NCBI GenBank assembly: GCA_034437895.1 | Contig: DAOTTO010000003.1 | Location: forward strand, 1-38,582 | DNA: 38,582 nt | Origin: JANRLJ01 sp034437895 | GTDB lineage: Bacteria > Chloroflexota > Anaerolineae > Aggregatilineales > Phototrophicaceae | Direction of reading: 5' to 3' | Notes under the pieces: model-generated | What the model was told of the DNA's origin: nothing | What the model saw: only the letters and a program-made list of their open reading frames with translations | Databases searched by the model: none | Program-made: the position numbers and the translations under genes | In this document: piece by piece, positions 16,964 to 23,597 of the stretch | Layout: every line of letters starts with the position of its first letter | How positions within the stretch are numbered: the first letter of the stretch is position 1

Positions 16964-18162
16964 GCGGACTGCTCCCTATTCACCAGGCGCACCCGTGCTA
17001 CATCGAGAAATGCTGCCACCAAAATAACCCCACCTTTGACGGCATCAATGATGAAGGGCGATAATCGGGCTGCGTTGAGGATATTCAGCAGCAGGACGAA
17101 GAAGGCGACACCAAAAAGTGTCCCTTTGATCGACCCTTTGCCGCCGAACAAACTCGTCCCGCCGATGACGGCAGCGCCAATAATGTCCAACAACAAATTA
17201 TTGCCAAGCGACGGCTGACCAATGCCCAGACGCGCCGAATATAAAATGGAACTGACAGAGGCACAAAATCCACTGAACATATACACCATGATAATGACGC
17301 GATCATTGGGTACACCAGAAATTTGCGCGGCGCGGCGGTTCGTACCGATGGCAAACATTTGCTTACCCATCACTGTGCGCGTCAGCAAGAATTGAGCGAA
17401 TAAAGCCAACCCTAACGCGATTACGGTAGGATACGCGATAGCAGGCAAAATATCGCGGCGGGCGATGTCTGGCTCAAGTTTGGGGCCAAGATAGACCGAG
17501 ATGATGTCACCTGTACCTAAGCGCAAGAAACCTTCAGGTAAGCCGGAGATATTGCGTGATTGTGTGAGCCACAAAGCAAACGCGCTGAAGAACGTCAGAG
17601 TCACGAGCGTGACCATAAATGGCGCGATGCGAAATTTGGTAATAGCGAATCCGTTTAAAAAACCGATTCCCGCGCCGAGCAACAGCATCGCCAGCACACC
17701 GATGGGAACTGCCCACGCGCTGCCATGCAGTAGGCCGCCGTCCGCCGTGATGACCGTCCCCCAAAGCGGACTTTTATCGAACATGGCAGGTTCTAAGACG
17801 GTGGACATAACCACCGCCCCGATCACGCTTGTTATCGCCATGACCGAACCTTGCGACAAGTCAATCCCGCCAATGATGAGGACGAAGGACTGTCCCACAG
17901 CCACCGCCAGCAAAGGCCACATATTTAAAAATTGATTGGCAATATTGTTAGGCAGCCCCAGCGTACTTGCTAGGCCAATGCGCGGGAAAATCAGCGCCGC
18001 GCTGGTAAACAGAATAAGCGTTAAATAAAGCACAAAATAATCAGAGAGTAATAAGCGTTGCAGAAAGACTATCCCGGAGCGCCGTCTACTTTTAGGCGGT
18101 TCGGATGCGGCTGGCAAAAGTGTCAGCGGCGGTTGGGCAGAATCAGGTGTGGGTAAAGTCAT
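16960..18162 (-). CDS. ribose-type ABC transporter permease (first)
   Basis: A 400-residue BPD_transp_2 permease. A Pro/Ser-rich cytoplasmic N-terminus of about 30 residues precedes the first hydrophobic segment (YFVLYLTLILFTSAALIF). Family features include 'VLIIGGIDLSQGSVMAI', 'GKQMFAIGTNRRAAQISGV' and 'AAVIGGTSLFGGKGSIKGTL'. It is longer than the second permease because of the N-terminal tail and an inserted loop (about 120-150). The gene starts 248 bases after the binding-protein gene and overlaps the ATPase gene by ATGA. Confidence 0.92.
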   Translation of the reverse strand: MTLPTPDSAQPPLTLLPAASEPPKSRRRSGIVFLQRLLLSDYFVLYLTLILFTSAALIFPRIGLASTLGLPNNIANQFLNMWPLLAVAVGQSFVLIIGGIDLSQGSVMAITSVIGAVVMSTVLEPAMFDKSPLWGTVITADGGLLHGSAWAVPIGVLAMLLLGAGIGFLNGFAITKFRIAPFMVTLVTLTFFSAFALWLTQSRNISGLPEGFLRLGTGDIISVYLGPKLEPDIARRDILPAIAYPTVIALGLALFAQFLLTRTVMGKQMFAIGTNRRAAQISGVPNDRVIIMVYMFSGFCASVSSILYSARLGIGQPSLGNNLLLDIIGAAVIGGTSLFGGKGSIKGTLFGVAFFVLLLNILNAARLSPFIIDAVKGGVILVAAFLDVARVRLVNREQSA

Positions 18163-18311
18163 AAGTTTGGACTCTGTTCTTAATGGGTGGAAAGGCGTAG
18201 GTTAACTCCACACCTTTATTACAATAGATTGAGCGCAATATCCCTTGTCGTCTTAATTTTGGGGGATAGAGACTTGATAATGCTTTTTAAAAATTAATGC
18301 GATCATTCATA

Positions 18312-18337
18312 AGGGAACGACCTATGTGTCGTTCCCT
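18312..18337 (-). other. intercistronic hairpin between binding-protein and permease genes
   Basis: AGGGAACGAC (18312-18321) pairs perfectly with GTCGTTCCCT (18328-18337) around a six-base loop, within the 248-base gap after the binding-protein gene. No T-run follows in the reading direction, so it is more likely an mRNA-stabilising stem than a full terminator, as is common where a binding protein must be made in excess over the permeases. Confidence 0.6.
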
Positions 18338-18410
18338 ATGGTTCTTCGTATTTAATTGTTAATTGGCATTATCTTGCCCCGAAAAAGGCGATCACCCAAT
18401 CAGGCTTTAA

Positions 18411-19436
18411 CTACTGATCCAGGAAGCCTTCGTCATAGAGGACACAGCCCCACATATCGCTGCGATTGAACTGGATGTTGGCTGCCGTCAGCGCGAAGCC
18501 GGGATCGAGCAGGACTTCGTTAGGTTGGGTTTCGCCATCGGCAATCGCTTGCAAAATGCGATCCAGCGTCAATTGGGCTTCCAAGAACAGGTCTTGGACA
18601 CCGGTTGCATCGACATAACCTTCGTCGATCAACATACAAGCGGTTGCGTCGCCGTCCAGTCCACCCAAAATCACATGCCCGGCCTGTCCTACTGGTACCC
18701 ACTTGCCACGCGGTTCAAGCACCGAGCGAATAGTCGGGAACAGGAAGTCCGAGGAGGTGAAGATGAAATCAACATTGGGATTGGCGGTCACGGCAGCTTC
18801 GAGGTTGGCGAGCGCAGTCGCCGCATCCCATTCAGTGGCGACTTCAATCGGTTCAGCGAACAGACCGGGGTAGCGTTCATTGTAGCGGTTGATGACGTTG
18901 AAGAACCCGTCGCGGCGACCAATGGCGTTGGTATCTTGCAACGCGCCGACCAGAATAAGAGGGGTGATGGATTCGCCAGTAATTTCAAATTTGACCAGCG
19001 CCTTTTGTGCCATAAATTCTACAGCTTGTTCGGTGGCGCTGACGTTATCGGCGACGACGATAATGCCCCGGCTGCGGTCATTCGGGGGACGATTGAAAAC
19101 GGCAATCGGGATGTCGGCGGCTTGGGCTTCGCCGATGATGGTGACTGCGCTGTCGCCATCTTGTGGGATGATGATGATTCCATCTACGTCTTGCGCGATG
19201 CACTCACGCACTTGTTCAAGCTGGCGATTGGGGTCTTCGTTGGCATTGTATTCCAACACTTCCACGCCCTGTTCACGCAGTGTATCGGTGATAGCGCGAT
19301 GTCCAGCGACCCAAAATTCAGTTTCCAAATCCTGGAAGCCAAAGCAAATGGTGGTGTCTTGAGCGCGTACAACCGCGAAAGACATGCTCATCAACAGCAG
19401 TAACAAGAAAAATAGACCCACTGTTTTCTTAAACAT
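18411..19436 (-). CDS. periplasmic-binding-protein-like sugar receptor (Peripla_BP_4)
   Basis: A 341-residue secreted solute-binding protein of the ribose/galactose type. It begins MFKKTVGLFFLLLLLMSMSF and has a cleavable signal ending near VVRAQ; no lipobox Cys is evident. Hinge and pocket phrases include 'FQDLETEFWVAGHRAITDTL', 'DVDGIIIIPQDGD', 'IPIAVFNRPPND' and 'VDFIFTSSDFLFP'. It delivers the sugar, by context D-apiose or a related branched sugar or acid, to the downstream ABC complex. An upstream in-frame extension to 19499 is rejected because AAGGAG lies nine bases before the ATG at 19436. A GntR-type operator lies about 170 bases upstream. Confidence 0.92.
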   Translation of the reverse strand: MFKKTVGLFFLLLLLMSMSFAVVRAQDTTICFGFQDLETEFWVAGHRAITDTLREQGVEVLEYNANEDPNRQLEQVRECIAQDVDGIIIIPQDGDSAVTIIGEAQAADIPIAVFNRPPNDRSRGIIVVADNVSATEQAVEFMAQKALVKFEITGESITPLILVGALQDTNAIGRRDGFFNVINRYNERYPGLFAEPIEVATEWDAATALANLEAAVTANPNVDFIFTSSDFLFPTIRSVLEPRGKWVPVGQAGHVILGGLDGDATACMLIDEGYVDATGVQDLFLEAQLTLDRILQAIADGETQPNEVLLDPGFALTAANIQFNRSDMWGCVLYDEGFLDQ

Positions 19437-19607
19437 AAGAAAAATCTCCTTAAGGATGTAAAAAGTAATTGCGAAAATAGTCCGACGTACAAACGCCACG
19501 AAATAAGCGCTTTATGACCTCCTTTACTCTGCCAACAATTCAGGATAACGCGACTGCTGCCTCTAAGATCACTCAAGATCATAGCGACAGGCGCGGGGAT
19601 CCAGCAC

Positions 19608-19632
19608 GATATACTGCATATTGTATACAATC
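19608..19632 (-). promoter_or_regulatory. GntR operator copy A (upstream of transporter genes)
   Basis: Contains the perfect 12-bp palindrome ATTGTATACAAT at 19620-19631, preceded by GCATAT as in the other two copies. Seventeen of 25 positions are identical in all three copies. Read leftward, TACAAT could be a -10 box, but no good -35 lies 17 bases before it, unlike copies B and C. A weak half-site (GCATACAAT) lies at 19668-19676. Confidence 0.75.
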
Positions 19633-19727
19633 TAGGTTTAAAAAATTTCTACACATTTTATTATGCCGCATACAATATGTGTCCTATTTAAACAGGGAAA
19701 AAATAACCCTGCTCCGACTGCTTTGAT

Positions 19728-20414
19728 TCAGCCTTCTCTTGTCTGCTTTTCCACAAATTCCACCGAGAATTGGCACTCCCCTGCTACGCGCTGGTTAATC
19801 TGCCGATTGAGCGCAATTAACGCCGACAAATCGCGTTGACGATAGGTTTGTACAATCGCGGTATGATCGCGGATCGCCAAATATTCATCATAGTCGGGAA
19901 CAGCTTCCGCTCGCAGGTACAACACAGCGGCAATTTGCGCTACAATCTGCTGCCAGTTGCGGATAAGTAATCCGTGATTACCCCGATTCACAATATATTG
20001 ATGGAAGCTCATATCTAGGGAACGCACGACCTTATAATCACTTTCAGCAATGGCGCTGCGCTGACGGGCGATGAGGTCTTCCAGATGGTGATAATCTTCT
20101 TCCGCAAACTGCTCGATAATGAGTTCGCCTGCGAAGTTTTCCAGCGAAGTTCGCATAGAAAAAATATCGGCGACATCCTGCGCGGTGAAGTTACGCACAA
20201 ACGAGCCTCGATTGGAAAAAGAAACGACCAAGCCATCTTGTTCTAACAAAATAAGGGCTTCACGCACGGGGGTGCGACTTACACCAAGCTGTTGGGTGAG
20301 CGAGGACTCGACGATATGGTCATTCGGTTTTAGGCGGCCTTCAATAATCGCAGTCCGTATTTGTTCCACGACCTGCTGACGAAGGCTGACCGCTTGAATG
20401 TGCGAAAAGACCAT
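19728..20414 (-). CDS. GntR/FadR-family (FCD) transcriptional regulator
   Basis: A 228-residue regulator. The N-terminal winged helix (about 8-72) reads 'LRQQVVEQIRTAIIEGRLKP', 'LTQQLGVSRTPVREALILLE' and 'RGSFVRNFT'. The FCD ligand-binding domain follows (about 80-220), with the metal/ligand helices 'DMSFHQYIVNRGNHGLL' and 'RDHTAIVQTYRQRD'. It most likely represses the island and is released by a pathway sugar acid (inference). The open frame extends three bases further to a TTG, but ATG at 20414 is the natural start. Operator copy B overlaps its own promoter, indicating autoregulation. Confidence 0.92.
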   Translation of the reverse strand: MVFSHIQAVSLRQQVVEQIRTAIIEGRLKPNDHIVESSLTQQLGVSRTPVREALILLEQDGLVVSFSNRGSFVRNFTAQDVADIFSMRTSLENFAGELIIEQFAEEDYHHLEDLIARQRSAIAESDYKVVRSLDMSFHQYIVNRGNHGLLIRNWQQIVAQIAAVLYLRAEAVPDYDEYLAIRDHTAIVQTYRQRDLSALIALNRQINQRVAGECQFSVEFVEKQTREG

Positions 20415-20462
20415 CAAAAAATCTCTTTAACCCAATAACTGTATAAGTAGCCACGTTCTTTT

Positions 20463-20503
20463 TGTATATCATATATTGTATGCAATCAAAAAAGGTTTGT
20501 CAA
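20463..20503 (-). promoter_or_regulatory. promoter of the GntR gene with operator copy B
   Basis: Read leftward, -35 TTGACA (20503-20498), a 17-base spacer and -10 TACAAT (20480-20475). The operator palindrome ATTGTATGCAAT (20475-20486) covers the -10 box, and the 25-bp conserved element spans 20463-20487. The expected start of transcription is about 54 bases before the ATG at 20414. Confidence 0.82.
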
Positions 20504-20569
20504 GAAATGCCGCATTATTCATAGGGTAGTCGCATAAATTTTCTAGCGTTATATAAAAGATCAATACCA

Positions 20570-20644
20570 ACCATAAAGACACGAAGGACACAAAGTAAAT
20601 TCTTAAATTTTTGTTTTCCTTTGTGATCTTTGCGCCTTTGTGGT
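20570..20644. repeat. inverted-repeat element with CACAAAG-type arms
   Basis: Two 26-base arms (20570-20595 and 20619-20644) are imperfect inverted copies, with core phrases GACACGAAGGACACAAAG and CTTTGTGATCTTTGCGCC. Arms of this wording are seen between genes of many unrelated bacteria. It lies between the regulator promoter and the OiaK-like gene. Confidence 0.72.
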
Positions 20645-20667
20645 TCAAAATAGTTCTTACGGTTGAT

Positions 20668-20686
20668 ATAAATTTTGATGCGATTA
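20668..20686. repeat. 19-bp dispersed repeat, copy 1
   Basis: ATAAATTTTGATGCGATTA recurs at 38493-38511 with a single change (18 of 19 identical). Both copies flank palindromic elements in gaps between genes. Confidence 0.6.
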
Positions 20687-20703
20687 GCCGCACTATTTAA
20701 TTT

Positions 20704-20838
20704 AGGACTTTCGCTCACGCATTTACCCCACCCCTAAATCCCCTTCCCATTGCATGGAGAGGGGACTTCAAGATGCGTTTTTCTCCCCCTCTCCAAGTAT
20801 TGGAGAGGGGGCCGGGGGGTGAGGTAAGCGAAAGTCCT
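20704..20838. repeat. MITE-like palindromic element with 12-bp terminal inverted repeats
   Basis: AGGACTTTCGCT (20704-20715) and AGCGAAAGTCCT (20827-20838) are perfect inverted ends. Inside are two GC-rich hairpins; the stronger pairs CCCCCTCTCCAA (20785-20796) with TTGGAGAGGGGG (20800-20811). There is no open frame. Read leftward it lies after the OiaK-like stop and could act as terminator or mRNA stabiliser as well as a mobile element. No clear target-site duplication is seen. Confidence 0.75.
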
Positions 20839-20855
20839 GTAATTATCACAGCTAA

Positions 20856-22217
20856 TTAACCTGCGCCTGATAAAATGCTGCCGAAATAATCAGGCTTGCC
20901 GACTTGCCCTGCTTTGAGCGAAATTTCCAGCCCGTCGAAGGCCGGATTATGGGAACGCGCCCGGCATAAAGGCGAACCCGGCGCAACAGGCATGACATAC
21001 TCAAGGGCGTAAATACCAAGCTGCCGCGTGGCATAACCGCAGGTATCGCCGCCTGCCACACAAACACGTCGTAAACCGGTATGTTCCAACAGTTCGCGCA
21101 AGAGAAGCCCCTGCTGCGCTCCCAAGCGTGCGCCAACCTGTTTGGGATCAAAGCCGAGTTCGCGCATACGTTGATTCGTGGCGGCGATAGCGGGGTCATC
21201 GGGGCCGATTGCCGAAAATAACAGTATATTCTTCCCCTCCCCCAAGTGATAACAGGCTTCTTCAAATGCCGCTAAACGCGCCGCATCAGCAGTTTCGGGG
21301 TCAATCAGGCGCACACCGTCTAGGCGAATCGGGTGAAAGCCCTGATCGACAGCCCATCTTAACTGGGCGGCGGTTTGTGGCGCGGCGCTGCCCGAAATCA
21401 CGACAAGCTGCGCCGCTGCTCCTGCTGATAAACGCGGCGGCGGCGGTTGAATCACGCCGGACTGCTGCCAATGTGCGGTAAGCGCATATTCGATTCCCGA
21501 CGAAGCGACCACAAAAACAGGCTGATCGCCCCGAAGCGCCCACACCAAACGCCCGATTTTGAGCAGGTGAGATTCATCCAAGGTGTCGAATAGGATAATC
21601 TGGCAGCCGTCATCAACACATTTTTCTAAGCGGTGCGATAAGGCTTCATCGCTTTCCGCGAGATGGCGCATGTCGAGCAACCCGATGGGGCGCGAGGTCT
21701 GCTGGCTTAAATGCAGCCGCAAATCGCTTTCCGTCATCGGTGTAATCGGATGGCGGCGCATAGTCGGATGGCGATCCAGCCGATAAGTGGTCTCATCAAT
21801 CGTGGCGAATAAATTGCCAAAGGTGACATAACGCTTAAGAATGGGCGCACCCACCATCAGCGGCACAAGGCGCGGTTGAAAGAGGTTCCAGCCAATTTCT
21901 AGCGCGTGACCGATACTGCCGACAGTGGGTGATGAGTCAAATGTTGAACAGATTTTGTAGTGAAAAAGCGGTGCGCCGAGTGCCTTAAGCGCAATAAACT
22001 GAGGCGATAATTCCGCATCCATCCGTTCCGGCGACATGGAGCGACTGACCCCCGCCACGCCTAATGCGCGGATGTGTGGGAAGTATAAGTCGATAAATTC
22101 CGGCGTGGGCGGCTCCAAGAACAAGACCGTCGGCACCCCCCCAAGCACAAGCGCTTCCATCGAATCGGTTGACCCTGTAAAGTCATCGCCGTAAAAGGTC
22201 AGCAGTAAATCGGTCAT
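20856..22217 (-). CDS. oiaK: DUF1537 four-carbon-acid-sugar kinase, OiaK-like (3-oxo-isoapionate kinase)
   Basis: A 453-residue sugar-acid kinase. The N-terminal substrate domain shows YGDDFTGSTD (9-18) and KICSTFDSSPTVGSIGHA (from 88), and the C-terminal ATP domain shows VISGSAAPQT, VAGGDTCGYA and 'LKAGQVGKPDYF'. Also visible is 'HPTMRRHPITPMTESDLRLHL', typical of the branch that accompanies RuBisCO-like proteins. With the RuBisCO-like gene, phosphorylation of 3-oxo-isoapionate at O4 is the best-fitting reaction. The reading frame extends upstream to 22307, but ATG at 22217 overlaps the stop of the RuBisCO-like gene (ATGA) and begins directly at the conserved N-terminus. Confidence 0.88.
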   Translation of the reverse strand: MTDLLLTFYGDDFTGSTDSMEALVLGGVPTVLFLEPPTPEFIDLYFPHIRALGVAGVSRSMSPERMDAELSPQFIALKALGAPLFHYKICSTFDSSPTVGSIGHALEIGWNLFQPRLVPLMVGAPILKRYVTFGNLFATIDETTYRLDRHPTMRRHPITPMTESDLRLHLSQQTSRPIGLLDMRHLAESDEALSHRLEKCVDDGCQIILFDTLDESHLLKIGRLVWALRGDQPVFVVASSGIEYALTAHWQQSGVIQPPPPRLSAGAAAQLVVISGSAAPQTAAQLRWAVDQGFHPIRLDGVRLIDPETADAARLAAFEEACYHLGEGKNILLFSAIGPDDPAIAATNQRMRELGFDPKQVGARLGAQQGLLLRELLEHTGLRRVCVAGGDTCGYATRQLGIYALEYVMPVAPGSPLCRARSHNPAFDGLEISLKAGQVGKPDYFGSILSGAG

Positions 22218-23476
22218 CGCGCACCAAACATGGTTAATGCGCCACGCAGTGCTGGATGATCTTGGGAAGCTATTTCCAGCGAAATGCCCTGCATAGCGGC
22301 TTCCCATGCTTCCTGTAGACTGGCGACCCCGGCGGCGGGGCCATCAGGATGCGCCATGATGCCACCACCCGCAAGATAAATTAAATCGACGCTTTGGAGT
22401 TCGCGATAAGTATCCGGCGCTTGCCCTGCCCACTGTCCAGAGGAAAAAACGGGCATCGCGCTATAACCACCCAACAGAGGCGTTAGGCAGGCGCGTGCGG
22501 AAGCAATCACCGACTCGTCCGATTCGCAGAATTTGTTCCGCAGTCCGTTGACGTGCAGATGATCGACACCCGCCAGCCGCATCAGCTTTTGATAGACGGT
22601 GTAATCCATCCCAAGCATAGGATGACGGCTTAATGCGCCCCATCCGGCACGATGACCATGTATCGGCATTTGGGCGTGTTGGCGTAATTTTGCGACAGCC
22701 GCCGCCCCGACTGAGAGCATATTGACCATAACACAAGTGCCATCATGGGCGAAAACGGTATCATGATGACTGAGCATGTCATCCATGTCGGCGGTGATGT
22801 TAAAGGCATACATAACTTTTTTGCCTGTTTTTTGGGCGTGTTCATTGATAACACGCATTACCGCACTGACCCGCGCTGCTAAGGGGGAATGAGGTGAATT
22901 GGCTTGAAGTTCGTCGTCTTTGATGAAATCAAGACCAGCCTCACATAAGGTTTTTACCAAGTCCGCCGTTTCTTCGGGCGAAAGCCCAACGCTTGGCTTG
23001 ATGATCGTACCAAGCAGCGGGCGATTTTCGACTCCTGTTAGGCGGCGTGTGCCAGCAATCCCAAACTGAGGGCCGGGATAGGCAGTGGCAAAGACGGCTG
23101 GAATCTCGACATCGATCAAGCGCAAGCCAGAAAACTGCCCTAATTCAAATAAGTTGCCGCTGATGGTCGTGATGAGGGCGGTGAGCGATGCGCCCACATT
23201 CTCGAAAGGAAAAGCGAGGCGAACTTCCGCACGTTGATAATGCGAAGGAAACGCGGCCTCTTTGGGCGGTTTTGCGCCGGGCAGCGTCGGCTGTTCAACA
23301 CTGCCGAGGGGGCGGATAGACTCTACCCGTGCGCCATGCCTTTCTAAGAGTTCGGGTGTCTCACCCGGCACTTTGACAAACGTCCCCGCCGATTGTTCTC
23401 CTGCCATCACAGCCGCCGCGATGTCCAACGGATGCGCGGTTTCAATAAGATACGTGGCATAAATGGTGTCGCTCAT
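22214..23476 (-). CDS. oiaX: RuBisCO-like protein (form IV), OiaX-like 3-oxo-isoapionate-4-phosphate decarboxylase
   Basis: A 420-residue RuBisCO large-chain homologue. The metal-site triad is kept: Lys176 (carbamylated in RuBisCO), Asp178 and Glu179 in GLDFIKDDE. Lys150 of 'GTIIKPSVGLS' is kept, but the next active-site Lys (second Lys of TIKPK) is Ser152, so true CO2 fixation is not expected. 'IHGHRAGWGALSRHP' and 'GGGIMAHPDGPAAGVASLQEAWEA' are also typical. OiaX-type proteins decarboxylate 3-oxo-isoapionate 4-phosphate to L-erythrulose 1-phosphate. The frame runs up to a TTG at 23506; ATG at 23476 is the natural start. It overlaps the kinase gene and has its own GntR-controlled promoter. 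Confidence 0.9.
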   Translation of the reverse strand: MSDTIYATYLIETAHPLDIAAAVMAGEQSAGTFVKVPGETPELLERHGARVESIRPLGSVEQPTLPGAKPPKEAAFPSHYQRAEVRLAFPFENVGASLTALITTISGNLFELGQFSGLRLIDVEIPAVFATAYPGPQFGIAGTRRLTGVENRPLLGTIIKPSVGLSPEETADLVKTLCEAGLDFIKDDELQANSPHSPLAARVSAVMRVINEHAQKTGKKVMYAFNITADMDDMLSHHDTVFAHDGTCVMVNMLSVGAAAVAKLRQHAQMPIHGHRAGWGALSRHPMLGMDYTVYQKLMRLAGVDHLHVNGLRNKFCESDESVIASARACLTPLLGGYSAMPVFSSGQWAGQAPDTYRELQSVDLIYLAGGGIMAHPDGPAAGVASLQEAWEAAMQGISLEIASQDHPALRGALTMFGAR

Positions 23477-23523
23477 AGGCGGTGTTAATCCAAGGTAAGA
23501 TCGCAAAAGAAAATTTAATAATC

Positions 23524-23564
23524 TGTATATCGCATATAGTATACAATCCGCTATAGGATGTCAA
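23524..23564 (-). promoter_or_regulatory. promoter of the RuBisCO-like gene with operator copy C
   Basis: Read leftward, -35 TTGACA (23564-23559), a 17-base spacer and -10 TACTAT (23541-23536). The operator palindrome ATAGTATACAAT (23536-23547) lies on the -10 box and the 25-bp conserved element covers 23524-23548. The expected transcript starts about 53 bases before the ATG at 23476, the same geometry as copy B. Confidence 0.83.
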
Positions 23565-23597
23565 AAACGGCACAACTTTAAGACTGGGGTGAAGCAG

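Noticed and set aside
18525..19403. 292-residue open frame antisense to the binding-protein gene
   Set aside because: It mirrors the codons of a clear binding-protein gene, has no family pattern, and is rich in residues produced by reversed Ala/Asp/Val codons.
19437..19499. Upstream extension of the binding-protein frame
   Set aside because: It would bury the signal peptide; AAGGAG lies directly before the ATG at 19436.
20515..20718. small leftward frames in the gap between gntR and the kinase gene
   Set aside because: They run through the inverted-repeat element and translate repeat sequence; not genes.
22218..22307. Upstream 30-residue extension of the DUF1537 kinase frame
   Set aside because: It lies inside the RuBisCO-like gene; the ATG at 22217 in the ATGA overlap matches the conserved N-terminus.
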